NCBI GenBank assembly: GCA_022844225.1
Contig: JALHMC010000006.1
Coordinates: 62,001-126,000, forward strand
DNA from: Hyphomicrobiaceae bacterium
GTDB taxonomy: Bacteria; Pseudomonadota; Alphaproteobacteria; Rhizobiales; Hyphomicrobiaceae
Length of the DNA stretch: 64,000 nt
Direction: 5' to 3'
In this document: positions 38,860 through 48,033 of the stretch, piece after piece
How the letters are laid out: every line of letters starts with the position of its first letter
How positions within the stretch are numbered: the stretch's first letter is position 1
Position numbers and translations under genes: made by a program
Notes under the pieces: model-generated
Told to the model about the DNA's origin: nothing
Databases searched by the model: none
The model's input: only the letters and a program-made list of their open reading frames with translations

Positions 38860-40704
38860 ATGGCTGGGTCGAACGGCTCACCTGCACAAAGAGGCGATCA
38901 CGCGGCGCAGTGGCCGGCAGAGACCGACGAGCAGGCGAGGGCCCTCGAGCTCGAGCGTTGGCATCAGTATCAGGCCCAGCAGCGCGCCTACCAGCAGTCA
39001 CAGCACGGTTATGCAGCTCCCGCTGGCTATCCGCAGCCGGGACACGGCGAGCCCGCTCACGCGCCCCATGGATATGCCCAACCTCACGCACAGGATCCTC
39101 ACGGGTCGATGCCGCGTAATCCGTTCGAGGCGCAGGGCTATGTCGAAGGTGCCGGGGGGCCTCCACCGTCCGGCCATTTCGCCCCTCAGTTCGAGCGCTA
39201 TGCGCCCCAACAGCCGTCATCGCACGGCCACTTCGATCCGCGGGTCCATCACGATCCGCACGCTTATCAGGCTGGCATGGCTGAGGCCCCCCCTCCGCCG
39301 ATTCACGATCCCTTCGATCCGCACCGCGCGCCGCCCCAGTTCGATCCCCAGCACGGCTATGCGCCATCCCAGCAGCAGCCGCCATTCCAAGGTCATCACG
39401 ATCAGCGCGGCGATCTGCAGCATTGGGATCTATCGCATTACCAGCCGGGGCAAATTCCGCAGGGTTATGCACAGCCGGGGCATCTCACGCAGCCGGCCCA
39501 TCCTGAATGGCAACAGCAGCAGGGCGGTCACGAACCGGCTTGGCAACAGCCGCAGCATGGTCACGCCCAATGGCAGCACCCCGACGCCGCTCACGGCCTG
39601 CAACCCTATGACGGGGGCGCACCGGGGCACTATCCGCCGAACCAGCTCGATCCGGGCTACGATCCGCGCGGGGCGCACGAGGCTGGTGCGGACATCGATG
39701 AGATGGATGCACCGGAAGAGCCCCGGCGCGGTCCCGGTACCGTGCTTGTCGTGAGCATGCTCGTTGGAGCTATCGTTGTCGGTGGCGGCTTGGCCTTCGC
39801 CTACAAGCAATTCGGCGGTGGTGGCAAAACGTCGGCGAACGTCGCTGAGATCAAGCGCCAGACCACGCCCGAGAAAGTCCGTCCGGTCGATCCGGGTGGC
39901 AAGACGATCGAGCACAGCGACAAGAAATTCCTCAATCGTCTCGCTTCGGACTCGCCTGCGAGCGATCAGCGCCAGAGCGATATTGAAGGCGCGACCAAGA
40001 AGGTGTCCACGATCCCGATCGTGGTCAACCGGGATGGCTCACTGTCTCCGCAACCGGCGACAAGCGCTCCGGAAGTGCCGAGTTCCGGTGTGCCTGGTTT
40101 GCTGATCGATGGATTGGGGCCACCGCCGGTGCCGGTCGCGCAGTTACCCCGGTTGCGAGGCAACGCGGCCTCGGAGCCGGCAGTGACGCAGACCGCCTCG
40201 CGGTTGCCACCGCCTCCACCTGCACCGCCGACGGCGCCGACAGCTCGGGCCGCGCCCCGCGTGGCCGACCTTCCGTTGCCGAAAGTCACCAACAGTCCAC
40301 CTCCGGTCACTGCCGCCGTTGAAAGGGCAGCGACAGCGCGGCCGGAGCGTGATGATTTCCTGTCGCAGAGGGACTCGACTGCAACGGCCGGAGCGAGTGG
40401 GCTCGGTGCGCCGGCAGCGGCGCCGCGCAAGCCGGCACCGGCGGCAAGCACGAGTGGCTACGTCGCCGTGCTCGCCTCCAAGCGCAGTCGCCAGGATGCG
40501 CTCAACACGTTCGCCGACCTGCACTCCCAGTATCCCGACATCCTCGGCGGCATCACGCCTGACGTGCGAGAGGCGAACTTGGGCGACAAAGGCGTCTGGT
40601 ATCGCCTGATTGGCGGACCGCCCGGCTCTCGTGAGGCGGCGCGCTCGATCTGCGTAAAGCTCAAGGCTAAGGGTATGAAGGACTGCTGGCCGGTTGCCTA
40701 CTGA
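38860..40704 (+). CDS. SPOR domain-containing protein with long Gln/His/Pro-rich N-terminus
   Basis: Low-complexity N-terminus, single TM (VLVVSMLVGAIVVGGGLAFAY), C-terminal SPOR repeat (YVAVLASKRSRQDALNTFADLHSQYPDILG...). Confidence 0.92.
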   Translation: MAGSNGSPAQRGDHAAQWPAETDEQARALELERWHQYQAQQRAYQQSQHGYAAPAGYPQPGHGEPAHAPHGYAQPHAQDPHGSMPRNPFEAQGYVEGAGGPPPSGHFAPQFERYAPQQPSSHGHFDPRVHHDPHAYQAGMAEAPPPPIHDPFDPHRAPPQFDPQHGYAPSQQQPPFQGHHDQRGDLQHWDLSHYQPGQIPQGYAQPGHLTQPAHPEWQQQQGGHEPAWQQPQHGHAQWQHPDAAHGLQPYDGGAPGHYPPNQLDPGYDPRGAHEAGADIDEMDAPEEPRRGPGTVLVVSMLVGAIVVGGGLAFAYKQFGGGGKTSANVAEIKRQTTPEKVRPVDPGGKTIEHSDKKFLNRLASDSPASDQRQSDIEGATKKVSTIPIVVNRDGSLSPQPATSAPEVPSSGVPGLLIDGLGPPPVPVAQLPRLRGNAASEPAVTQTASRLPPPPPAPPTAPTARAAPRVADLPLPKVTNSPPPVTAAVERAATARPERDDFLSQRDSTATAGASGLGAPAAAPRKPAPAASTSGYVAVLASKRSRQDALNTFADLHSQYPDILGGITPDVREANLGDKGVWYRLIGGPPGSREAARSICVKLKAKGMKDCWPVAY

Positions 40705-40709
40705 CGCCG

Positions 40710-41726
40710 ATGCGAGCATCTCTCATCATAGGCGTAGCCGGTCTCACCCTGACCGGGGACGAGCGCCGTCTCTTGGCCCGGTCTCGGCCGGCCGGCATCA
40801 TCCTGTTCGCACGCAATATCGCATCGGCGGATCAGACGCGCGCACTGGTCGCCGAGGTCAAGGCCGCTGTCGAGAGCGAACAAATGCTCGTCCTCGTCGA
40901 CCAGGAGGGCGGCCGCGTCCAGCGGATCAAACCACCGCTCGCCTCTCTGCTCCCGCCCGCCGCGGCCTACCTCGCCCATTTCGAGGGCGACTTGACTGCC
41001 GCGGCTGACGCGGCCCGGAGCGTCGCGAGGTTGCTCGCCGACGAGCTTCGCTCCTTGGCAATCAACACCGACTGCGCGCCGGTGCTCGACGTGCCCGTTC
41101 CCGGCGCTCACGGGATCATCGGCAACCGCGCTTTCGCGACCAATGTGAACGACATCATCGCTCTGGGTCGTGCCTTCGCGGCGGGCCTCATGGACGGCGC
41201 GATTTTGCCGGTAATGAAGCACATACCGGGACACGGCCGCGCGCTCGCTGACAGTCATCTGGAACTTCCCGTCATCGACGCAACCCAAGCTACCCTTGAG
41301 ACGAGTGATCTCGTCCCGTTCCGCGCGCTCGCCGATCTTCCGGCTGCCATGACAGCCCACGTCGTCTTCAAGGCGCTCGATCCCGCTGCTCCGGCCAGCA
41401 CCTCACGCCACGTCATTGAAGAGATTGTTCGCGGGCGATGCGGTTTCGCGGGACTTCTCATGAGCGATGATCTCGGCATGAAGGCGCTGAGCGGATCATT
41501 CGCTGAGCGGACCCGCGCGGTTCTCGCGGCCGGTTCCGATCTGGCGCTACATTGCAGCGGCAACTTCGAAGAGATGACGGCTGTTGCTGGCGCTGCCCCC
41601 ACCATGCAAGGCATCGCGCTCCAACGGTTCGAGACGGCATTTGCCGTCACGACCCGGACACCTGTGCCCTACGATCGGGCCAAAGCCGGTGCGGTGCTCG
41701 AGGCACTCGTCGCCCGTGTCGCCTGA
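40710..41726 (+). CDS. nagZ: Beta-N-acetylhexosaminidase
   Basis: LVDQEGGRVQRIKPP, KHIPGHGRALADSHLELP, SDDLGMKAL. Confidence 0.95.
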   Translation: MRASLIIGVAGLTLTGDERRLLARSRPAGIILFARNIASADQTRALVAEVKAAVESEQMLVLVDQEGGRVQRIKPPLASLLPPAAAYLAHFEGDLTAAADAARSVARLLADELRSLAINTDCAPVLDVPVPGAHGIIGNRAFATNVNDIIALGRAFAAGLMDGAILPVMKHIPGHGRALADSHLELPVIDATQATLETSDLVPFRALADLPAAMTAHVVFKALDPAAPASTSRHVIEEIVRGRCGFAGLLMSDDLGMKALSGSFAERTRAVLAAGSDLALHCSGNFEEMTAVAGAAPTMQGIALQRFETAFAVTTRTPVPYDRAKAGAVLEALVARVA

Positions 41727-41799
41727 ATCAGTATAGACTGGTGGGCGAATGTCTCGGTGTTCCCGAGACTTGGGCGAGCTGAGGCTCGGTGGAGCAGCG

Positions 41800-42672
41800 A
41801 TGATCGGCGACGAGCGTCGGGATTTGAACGGAGAATGGCAGGCCGCCCAGCCGGCCCGCAGTTCCGCTTCTGCCGATCCTTGGGGCGACACTGCCGACGA
41901 TCGCGCCCCGGACGAGGTGCTGATCGTCGACCTCGCCGGTTTCGAGGGCCCACTCGATCTGCTCCTGGCGCTCGCGCGAACCCAGAAGGTCGACCTCGCC
42001 CAGATCTCAGTCCTGCGGCTCGTCGAGCAGTATCTGGAATTCATCGCCCGAGCGCAGACGCTACGCATCGAACTCGCGGCCGACTATCTCGTCATGGCCG
42101 CTTGGCTGGCGTTCCTGAAGTCGCGCCTTCTCTTGCCCCGCGAGGAGAAGCAGGGAGACGAGATCAGTCCGGATGAACTGGCGGCACGGCTGCATTTCAG
42201 GCTGCAGCGGCTTCAGGCGATGCGCCAGGCAGCGGCCCATCTGTTCACACGCCAACGCCTCGGCCGGGATGTCTTTCCGCGCGGTATGCCCGAGGGAACC
42301 CGCACCATCCGCGAGCGTCAGTACTCGGCCGGGATCTACGACCTGATCAAGGCCTATGCCGACCAGCGCAAGCGGACCACGGTGAAGCGCGCGCACATCG
42401 TCCGCCGGCGCGTGGTGTGGTCGATCAAGGATGCCCGGCAGCGTCTCGAGCGGCTCGTCGGTCAGTCGGCGGGCGGCTGGGTTCAGCTCGATCTCTTCTT
42501 GCACCAGTACATGCCGGCTGCCGAACTGAGCCGAACCGCGCTGGCGAGTTCCTTCGGAGCCACGCTCGAAATGGCTCGGGAGGGACTGATCGAGATACGG
42601 CAGGACGCCGCCTTCGCACCGATCGAGATGCGGCGGCGCGCCCCTGAGGACGGCAAGGCTGGTGGGAATTGA
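41800..42672 (+). CDS. scpA: Segregation and condensation protein A
   Basis: FEGPLDLLLALARTQKVDLAQISVLRLVEQYL; ADYLVMAAWLAFLKSRLLLP. Confidence 0.95.
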   Translation: MIGDERRDLNGEWQAAQPARSSASADPWGDTADDRAPDEVLIVDLAGFEGPLDLLLALARTQKVDLAQISVLRLVEQYLEFIARAQTLRIELAADYLVMAAWLAFLKSRLLLPREEKQGDEISPDELAARLHFRLQRLQAMRQAAAHLFTRQRLGRDVFPRGMPEGTRTIRERQYSAGIYDLIKAYADQRKRTTVKRAHIVRRRVVWSIKDARQRLERLVGQSAGGWVQLDLFLHQYMPAAELSRTALASSFGATLEMAREGLIEIRQDAAFAPIEMRRRAPEDGKAGGN

Positions 42673-42755
42673 TTGCGGGTTAGGTACGTGTTGCGTGACG
42701 GAGCTTGCGATTGGCTAGGGCACCCAGAGATAGGGCCGGAGACGGGGGAGCAGGC

Positions 42756-43616
42756 ATGGAACGGCCGAACCGCGAGATTTATGAGGCAACGGACACCCGT
42801 CACGCCACGCGGCAGGAGAGCGCGGCCAACGACTCGCACCCCGATATTGTGCCGATCGCAAAATCCGGCCGTCGTGGGCGCAAACTCCCGGCCAACGTAG
42901 CGGCGCTGCCGTCCGCCGACCGGGGCGAGGCACTGCGTATCGTCGAAGCGCTCCTGTTCGCGGCCTCAGAGCCATTGGACGAGGCCTTTCTCGCCAGACA
43001 CCTTCCTGCCGACGCCGATGTCGGCGCACTCCTTGCCGAAGTGCAGGGCTTTTACGCCGGTCGCGGCGTCAATCTGGTCCGTGTCGCCGGAAAATGGGCG
43101 TTCCGCACCGCCAGCGATCTGGCCTATCTCCTGGAGCGGCACGCACTTGAGGAAAAGCGCCTGTCCCGCGCCGCCCTCGAGACGCTGGCCATCGTCGCCT
43201 ACCATCAGCCTGTGACCCGCGCAGAGATCGAGGAGATCCGCGGCGTCGAGACGTCCAAAGGCACGATCGACATCCTTCTGGAGACGGGCTGGGTTCGGCC
43301 ACGCGGCCGCCGACGCGCACCGGGCAAGCCGATCACCTTCGGCACCACGGCGGCATTTCTCGATCATTTCGGGCTCGAGTCGATCAAGGATCTGCCGGGC
43401 CTCGCGGACCTGAAGAGCGCCGGCCTCCTCGATTCGACCTTGCCGCCCGGCTTTCAGGTGCCAAGTCCGACGGACGTGGCTGCCCTGATGCCTGACGAGT
43501 TGCCGCTGGAGATTGCCGAGGAGGCCGAGCAGGCCGAGCTCACCTTCGAAGCAGACGACACTGAGGCCGAGACGCCCATCGACGACGGCGATGCCGATGC
43601 GGGTCCACGCTCATGA
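42756..43616 (+). CDS. scpB: Segregation and condensation protein B
   Basis: RIVEALLFAASEPLDEAFLARHLP; LETLAIVAYHQPVTRAEIEEIRGVETSKGTIDILLETGWVRPRGRR. Confidence 0.95.
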   Translation: MERPNREIYEATDTRHATRQESAANDSHPDIVPIAKSGRRGRKLPANVAALPSADRGEALRIVEALLFAASEPLDEAFLARHLPADADVGALLAEVQGFYAGRGVNLVRVAGKWAFRTASDLAYLLERHALEEKRLSRAALETLAIVAYHQPVTRAEIEEIRGVETSKGTIDILLETGWVRPRGRRRAPGKPITFGTTAAFLDHFGLESIKDLPGLADLKSAGLLDSTLPPGFQVPSPTDVAALMPDELPLEIAEEAEQAELTFEADDTEAETPIDDGDADAGPRS

Positions 43617-43891
43617 CCGCCGGCCCAGCTCGTGAGGCCATTTCTGAGAGACCGTCGTACGGCGTCGTGTTGCTGTCGATCGCGATAGCGCACGCCCGAC
43701 GCTTGAAACGGCCGTTGGGGGCGCTCGTGAGCCGGTTGGCCCTGGCCGTAGCCCTCACCCTGGCAGCCAGCCTTCTGGCCCCGATCCTGGCGAATGATGC
43801 GGGCCCCGTGGACGTCGAGCGGATGAAACCTGGTCCGTCCTGGAGCTTGCCGGTTGCGTCTTGCCGACGCCTGGGGCATCCCCACATGTAG
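43613..43891 (+). CDS. Hypothetical small protein with one hydrophobic segment
   Basis: ATGA overlap with the scpB stop; LALAVALTLAASLLAPILAN hydrophobic stretch; no family recognised. Confidence 0.35.
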   Translation: MTAGPAREAISERPSYGVVLLSIAIAHARRLKRPLGALVSRLALAVALTLAASLLAPILANDAGPVDVERMKPGPSWSLPVASCRRLGHPHM

Positions 43892-43954
43892 AGCGTCACC
43901 GCGTGGATTGACGCGCGTCGACTTTGGCCTTTGTGCCATCCAAGGAGCTTCGAG

Positions 43955-45553
43955 ATGCTTGCAGACCCGTCGATCGGCGGATCGCTCGACAGTCAGGTCC
44001 GCCGTCGGCGCACGTTTGCGATCATCTCGCACCCGGACGCCGGCAAAACGACGCTGACCGAGAAGTTGCTGCTGTTCGGCGGCGCCATTCAGCTTGCGGG
44101 CCAGGTCAAGGCCAAGAAGGACAAGCGCAGCACGCGCTCGGACTGGATGGCGATCGAGCGCGCGCGCGGCATCTCGGTCGCAACGTCCGTCATGACGTTC
44201 GAGTACGGCGGCGCCGTCTTCAATCTGCTCGATACGCCGGGTCACGAAGATTTCTCCGACCATACGTACCGCACGCTGACGGCCGTCGATTCAGCGATCA
44301 TGGTCATCGATGGCGCACGTGGTATCGAGGCGCGAACCCGCAAACTGTTCGAGATCTGTCGTCTGCGCGACATCCCCATCATCACCTTCGTCAACAAAAT
44401 GGATCGCGAAAGCCGCGAGCCGCTCGAACTCCTCGACGAGATCGAGAAGACACTCGCCCTCGACACGGCGCCCATGGTCTGGCCGATCGGACGTGGCCGG
44501 GACTTCCGTGGCACGTTCGATCTTGCCGCCGCCCGCATCCGCCAGCTCGACCAGAGCGACGAAGGCGTGGTCGTGTCCGGCATCGACGATCCAATGATCG
44601 ACGAGTTGCTTGGCGCGGATCACACGGACCTCTGGCGCGAAGAAATGGGTCTCGTAGAGGGGGCTTGCGGACAGTTCGAGCTCGAAGCCTTCCGCCAGGG
44701 CACGCTCACACCTGTGTTCTTCGGCAGCGCACTCCGCAACTTCGGTGTGCGCGACCTGCTGGACGCGCTCATCGCCCATGCCCCGCCGCCCCGCAACCAG
44801 CCCGCCGAGCCGCGTCCGATCGTGGCGACCGAGCCGGGTATGACGGGGCTCGTTTTCAAAATCCAGGCGAACATGGACCCGGCCCACCGCGATCGCATCG
44901 CGTTCATGCGGGTGTGCTCGGGTAAGTTGACGCGTGGGATGAAGGTCAAGAATGTGCGGACTGGCCGAACGGTCGTCCTTCAGGCGCCGCAGTTCTTCTT
45001 CGCGCAGGACCGCTCCCTGGCCGAGGAAGCCTTCGCGGGCGATATCGTCGGCCTCCCGAACAAGGGCCTCTTCCGCATCGGCGACACGCTCACCGAGGGC
45101 GAGAACGTCACCTTCGTCGGCATCCCGAGCTTCGCGCCCGAGATCCTTCGCCGGGTGCGACTGGAGGATGCGATACGCGCCAAGAAGCTGCGCGAGGCAC
45201 TGGCTGAGATGGCGGAGGAGGGGGTCGTGCAGCTCTTCTCGCCGCTCGACGGTTCGCCGCCGATCGTGGGGGTCATCGGCGCTCTGCAGCTCGATGTGCT
45301 CGGTGATCGGCTGCAGAACGAGTACGGCCTCGCCATAGCGTTCGAGTCGGCGCCGTGCGATGCGCTGCGCTGGATCCTTGCCGACGACCCGAAGGAAATC
45401 GAGAAATTCGTCGCCAAGAGCCGAAATTCGGTCGCCGTCGACGTCGATGGCGATCACGTCTACCTGGCGCCGTCCGCCTTCTATCTGGACCTTGCAGTCG
45501 AACGTAATCCCGGCATCCGCTTTGCCGACATTAAGACCTCGACCGCACGCTAG
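43955..45553 (+). CDS. prfC: Peptide chain release factor 3
   Basis: RRTFAIISHPDAGKTTLTEKLLLFGGAIQLAGQVKAKK, SDWMAIERARGISVATSVMTF, DTPGHEDFSDHTYRTL. Confidence 0.96.
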   Translation: MLADPSIGGSLDSQVRRRRTFAIISHPDAGKTTLTEKLLLFGGAIQLAGQVKAKKDKRSTRSDWMAIERARGISVATSVMTFEYGGAVFNLLDTPGHEDFSDHTYRTLTAVDSAIMVIDGARGIEARTRKLFEICRLRDIPIITFVNKMDRESREPLELLDEIEKTLALDTAPMVWPIGRGRDFRGTFDLAAARIRQLDQSDEGVVVSGIDDPMIDELLGADHTDLWREEMGLVEGACGQFELEAFRQGTLTPVFFGSALRNFGVRDLLDALIAHAPPPRNQPAEPRPIVATEPGMTGLVFKIQANMDPAHRDRIAFMRVCSGKLTRGMKVKNVRTGRTVVLQAPQFFFAQDRSLAEEAFAGDIVGLPNKGLFRIGDTLTEGENVTFVGIPSFAPEILRRVRLEDAIRAKKLREALAEMAEEGVVQLFSPLDGSPPIVGVIGALQLDVLGDRLQNEYGLAIAFESAPCDALRWILADDPKEIEKFVAKSRNSVAVDVDGDHVYLAPSAFYLDLAVERNPGIRFADIKTSTAR

Positions 45554-45736
45554 GGCGGCACGGGAGGGAGCGTCCCCAGCGCGTGACGGTGGCTCAGCGC
45601 CAACCGCCATGCTATTGGCCTGAAAGGGAAAGCGGTCATTCAACTCGAGTAGCGGTTGTCCTATGTCGCATTTCGTCCGCCCTCTGCCGCCAGTTGCAGC
45701 CCGGGCCCTGATCGCAGACGTCTCGGGTCGGCCTTG

Positions 45737-46537
45737 ATGGACCGCCAAGGCCCATTCCCGGATCCGGGGCGCAGGACGAGCCGGACATCGCCACCGACCG
45801 TGCCTCGGCTCCGGGCCGAGCCGATCACCGAGCCCGCCACTTCGCGTAGAGGGCGTCCTCGGCGATCTTGGGCATCGCGCTGGACCCGTCGCATTGCGGC
45901 GGCGATTGCGCTGCTGGTCCTCGCGCTCGTCGCACTGATCGTCATCTACCGATTTGCCATGCCCGCATGGACGCCGACGATGGCCGCGCGCAGTCTCATG
46001 GGCGAGCCCGTGAGGCAGCGCTGGATCCCGCTGCGTCGCGTCTCGCCGCTCCTGATCCGGGCCGTTCTCGCCTCGGAGGACGCCCGTTTCTGCATCCACG
46101 ACGGCATCGATCTCGGCGAGCTGAAAGCGGCCATCGAGGAGGCGAAAAGCGGAGCTTCGCCACGCGGCGCCAGCACCATCACCATGCAGGTCGTGAAGAA
46201 TGTCTTCCTGTGGCCCGGCCGCAGCTACGTACGTAAGGCGATCGAGCTGCCGCTCGCACTCGCCGTTGATTTCGTCTGGCCGAAGCGGCGCATCCTCGAG
46301 GTCTACCTCAACATCGCCGAATGGGGGCCGGGGATCTACGGAATTGATGCCGCCGCGAGCGATGCGTTTGCCAAGCCGCCATCGAATTTGACGGCACGCG
46401 AGGCGGCGCGGCTGGCCGTGGTGCTTCCCAATCCGCTCGACCGCGATCCAGCCAATCTCGAGCCGCGCATTGCACGCGTTTCGCAGATCATAGGGGCTCG
46501 GATGCGCGGCGGCGTCAACACCAGCTGTCTCGATTGA
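45737..46537 (+). CDS. mtgA: Monofunctional biosynthetic peptidoglycan transglycosylase
   Basis: RAVLASEDARFCIHDGID, GASTITMQVVKNVFLWPGRSYVRK, EVYLNIAEWGPGIYGIDAAA. Confidence 0.94.
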   Translation: MDRQGPFPDPGRRTSRTSPPTVPRLRAEPITEPATSRRGRPRRSWASRWTRRIAAAIALLVLALVALIVIYRFAMPAWTPTMAARSLMGEPVRQRWIPLRRVSPLLIRAVLASEDARFCIHDGIDLGELKAAIEEAKSGASPRGASTITMQVVKNVFLWPGRSYVRKAIELPLALAVDFVWPKRRILEVYLNIAEWGPGIYGIDAAASDAFAKPPSNLTAREAARLAVVLPNPLDRDPANLEPRIARVSQIIGARMRGGVNTSCLD

Positions 46538-46547
46538 GGCGTCGGCC

Positions 46548-47810
46548 TTAGGGCATTGCTTTCCGCGCGCCGCGATCGCCGGTCAGCTCCTCCGGCCGGA
46601 TATGCCAGAAGGCGAGCAGCGCTGCGGCCATGAGCACGGCGACGCTGCCGAAGGCCATGCTCCAGCCGAGCGTCGACATGCCGCCTGAGTAATCCAGGAT
46701 CCACCCGACGAGCAGCGGTCCGACGAAGCCGCCAGCATAGCCGAGCATAGAATGAACGGCGAGCGTCGCGCCTCGGCGCGAAGGCTCGGCGGTCCCGGCG
46801 GCGCCGGCTGTCAGCGAAGACGAGTCCAGCCAGACGATAGCGCCGTAGACGATCAGCAGCGCTGCGGCCAGCTCGTACGAGCCCGAGCCGACATAGCCGA
46901 TGCTAGCCGCCAACACGATCGATGCCAGCATCGCCACTTGCACGAGCCGTCGTCTCCCGAGCCGGATCGAAGCCTCGTTGCCGAGAATGCTGGTCGCGGT
47001 GCCGACAAGTCCCAGCGTCGTCGCCAGAACGGCCGGCGAGAGTGCGGCTTCACTGTTTCCGGTGCGCAGCGCGACCCAGGCGAGGAACGCGACGCCCCAG
47101 CCCCTGAGCGCGCTCATCTCCAGGGTGTGGATCGCATAGGCGAGCGCGTACGCCATCGCCGATTTGTTGCGAAAGACCGGGCGAAAATCGTAAAGCGCGC
47201 CGCCGTCTGCCGCCTTACGAGCCGATTCTCGTTGAGCCGGCACCACGGCCACGATCACGACCCAGGCGATCGCCGCGCTGATCGCGGCAGCGATGAACGC
47301 CGATTGCCAGCCGGCAAGCTGCGCCAGCCATTCCCCTGTTGCAAACGAGAGTGCGCCGGAGATACCGATACTGGCCGCATGCCCGGCCGTGGCGCGCGAC
47401 ATCAGTTTGGCATCGACGCGGTCGGCGAGGAGCTTCAAGCCCGTCATGTACGTGCCGGCCCACCCGATGCCGGTCACCGCGCGACAAATAAGTGCAGACC
47501 AGAAGTCGGTTGCGAAAAGCCCGAACGCCAAGTGGCCGCCGAACGTCAAGGCGACTCCCAAGAGATAGATCCGCTTTGGATCCAGCCTGTCGGTCAGCGT
47601 CACGAGCACAGGCACGGCCAGCATGTAGGCACCGTAGAACGAGGCCGTCACCCACCCTGCTTCGCTGTTCGACAGTCCCCACAACGGTGCCAGCCGTGGC
47701 AGCAGAGCTGGCCAGAAGAAGGCGCCGATCTGGACGAGCACCTGTGCGAGGCAGACGAGCGCGACCAAACGTCGGGCCGAGAGCGCTTGCTCGGTCGTCC
47801 CTCCACTCAT
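46548..47810 (-). CDS. MFS transporter
   Basis: 12-TM pattern; ASFYGAYMLAVPVLVTLTDRLDPKRIYLLG. Confidence 0.88.
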   Translation of the reverse strand: MSGGTTEQALSARRLVALVCLAQVLVQIGAFFWPALLPRLAPLWGLSNSEAGWVTASFYGAYMLAVPVLVTLTDRLDPKRIYLLGVALTFGGHLAFGLFATDFWSALICRAVTGIGWAGTYMTGLKLLADRVDAKLMSRATAGHAASIGISGALSFATGEWLAQLAGWQSAFIAAAISAAIAWVVIVAVVPAQRESARKAADGGALYDFRPVFRNKSAMAYALAYAIHTLEMSALRGWGVAFLAWVALRTGNSEAALSPAVLATTLGLVGTATSILGNEASIRLGRRRLVQVAMLASIVLAASIGYVGSGSYELAAALLIVYGAIVWLDSSSLTAGAAGTAEPSRRGATLAVHSMLGYAGGFVGPLLVGWILDYSGGMSTLGWSMAFGSVAVLMAAALLAFWHIRPEELTGDRGARKAMP

Positions 47811-47939
47811 GAAAGCATTCCCTCTTCAGGTGCCGGCTAATTCGCCGAGCGTACTACGATTTGTGATCCGACTGGCAACGCCGCTCCCGACATCGAGATT
47901 GTCGGATCTCAGCGGATGTACGGCTCGGGGAAACCGCCA

Positions 47940-47969
47940 TTGACAATGACGCTACAAGCGCCGGATAGT
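47940..47969 (+). promoter_or_regulatory. Candidate sigma70-type promoter for the ABC transporter operon
   Basis: TTGACA (47940-47945), 18-nt spacer, GATAGT (47964-47969). Confidence 0.4.
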
Positions 47970-48033
47970 TTTGTTCGTCGGCGGCGCGAGCCTGTCCAGG
48001 CACAAAAACAAAATTGCACTTGGGAGGTCGCCA

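Noticed and set aside
44291-46099. 602-aa antisense ORF opposite prfC and mtgA
   Set aside because: Both opposite genes are unambiguous; no recognisable motif in the antisense product.
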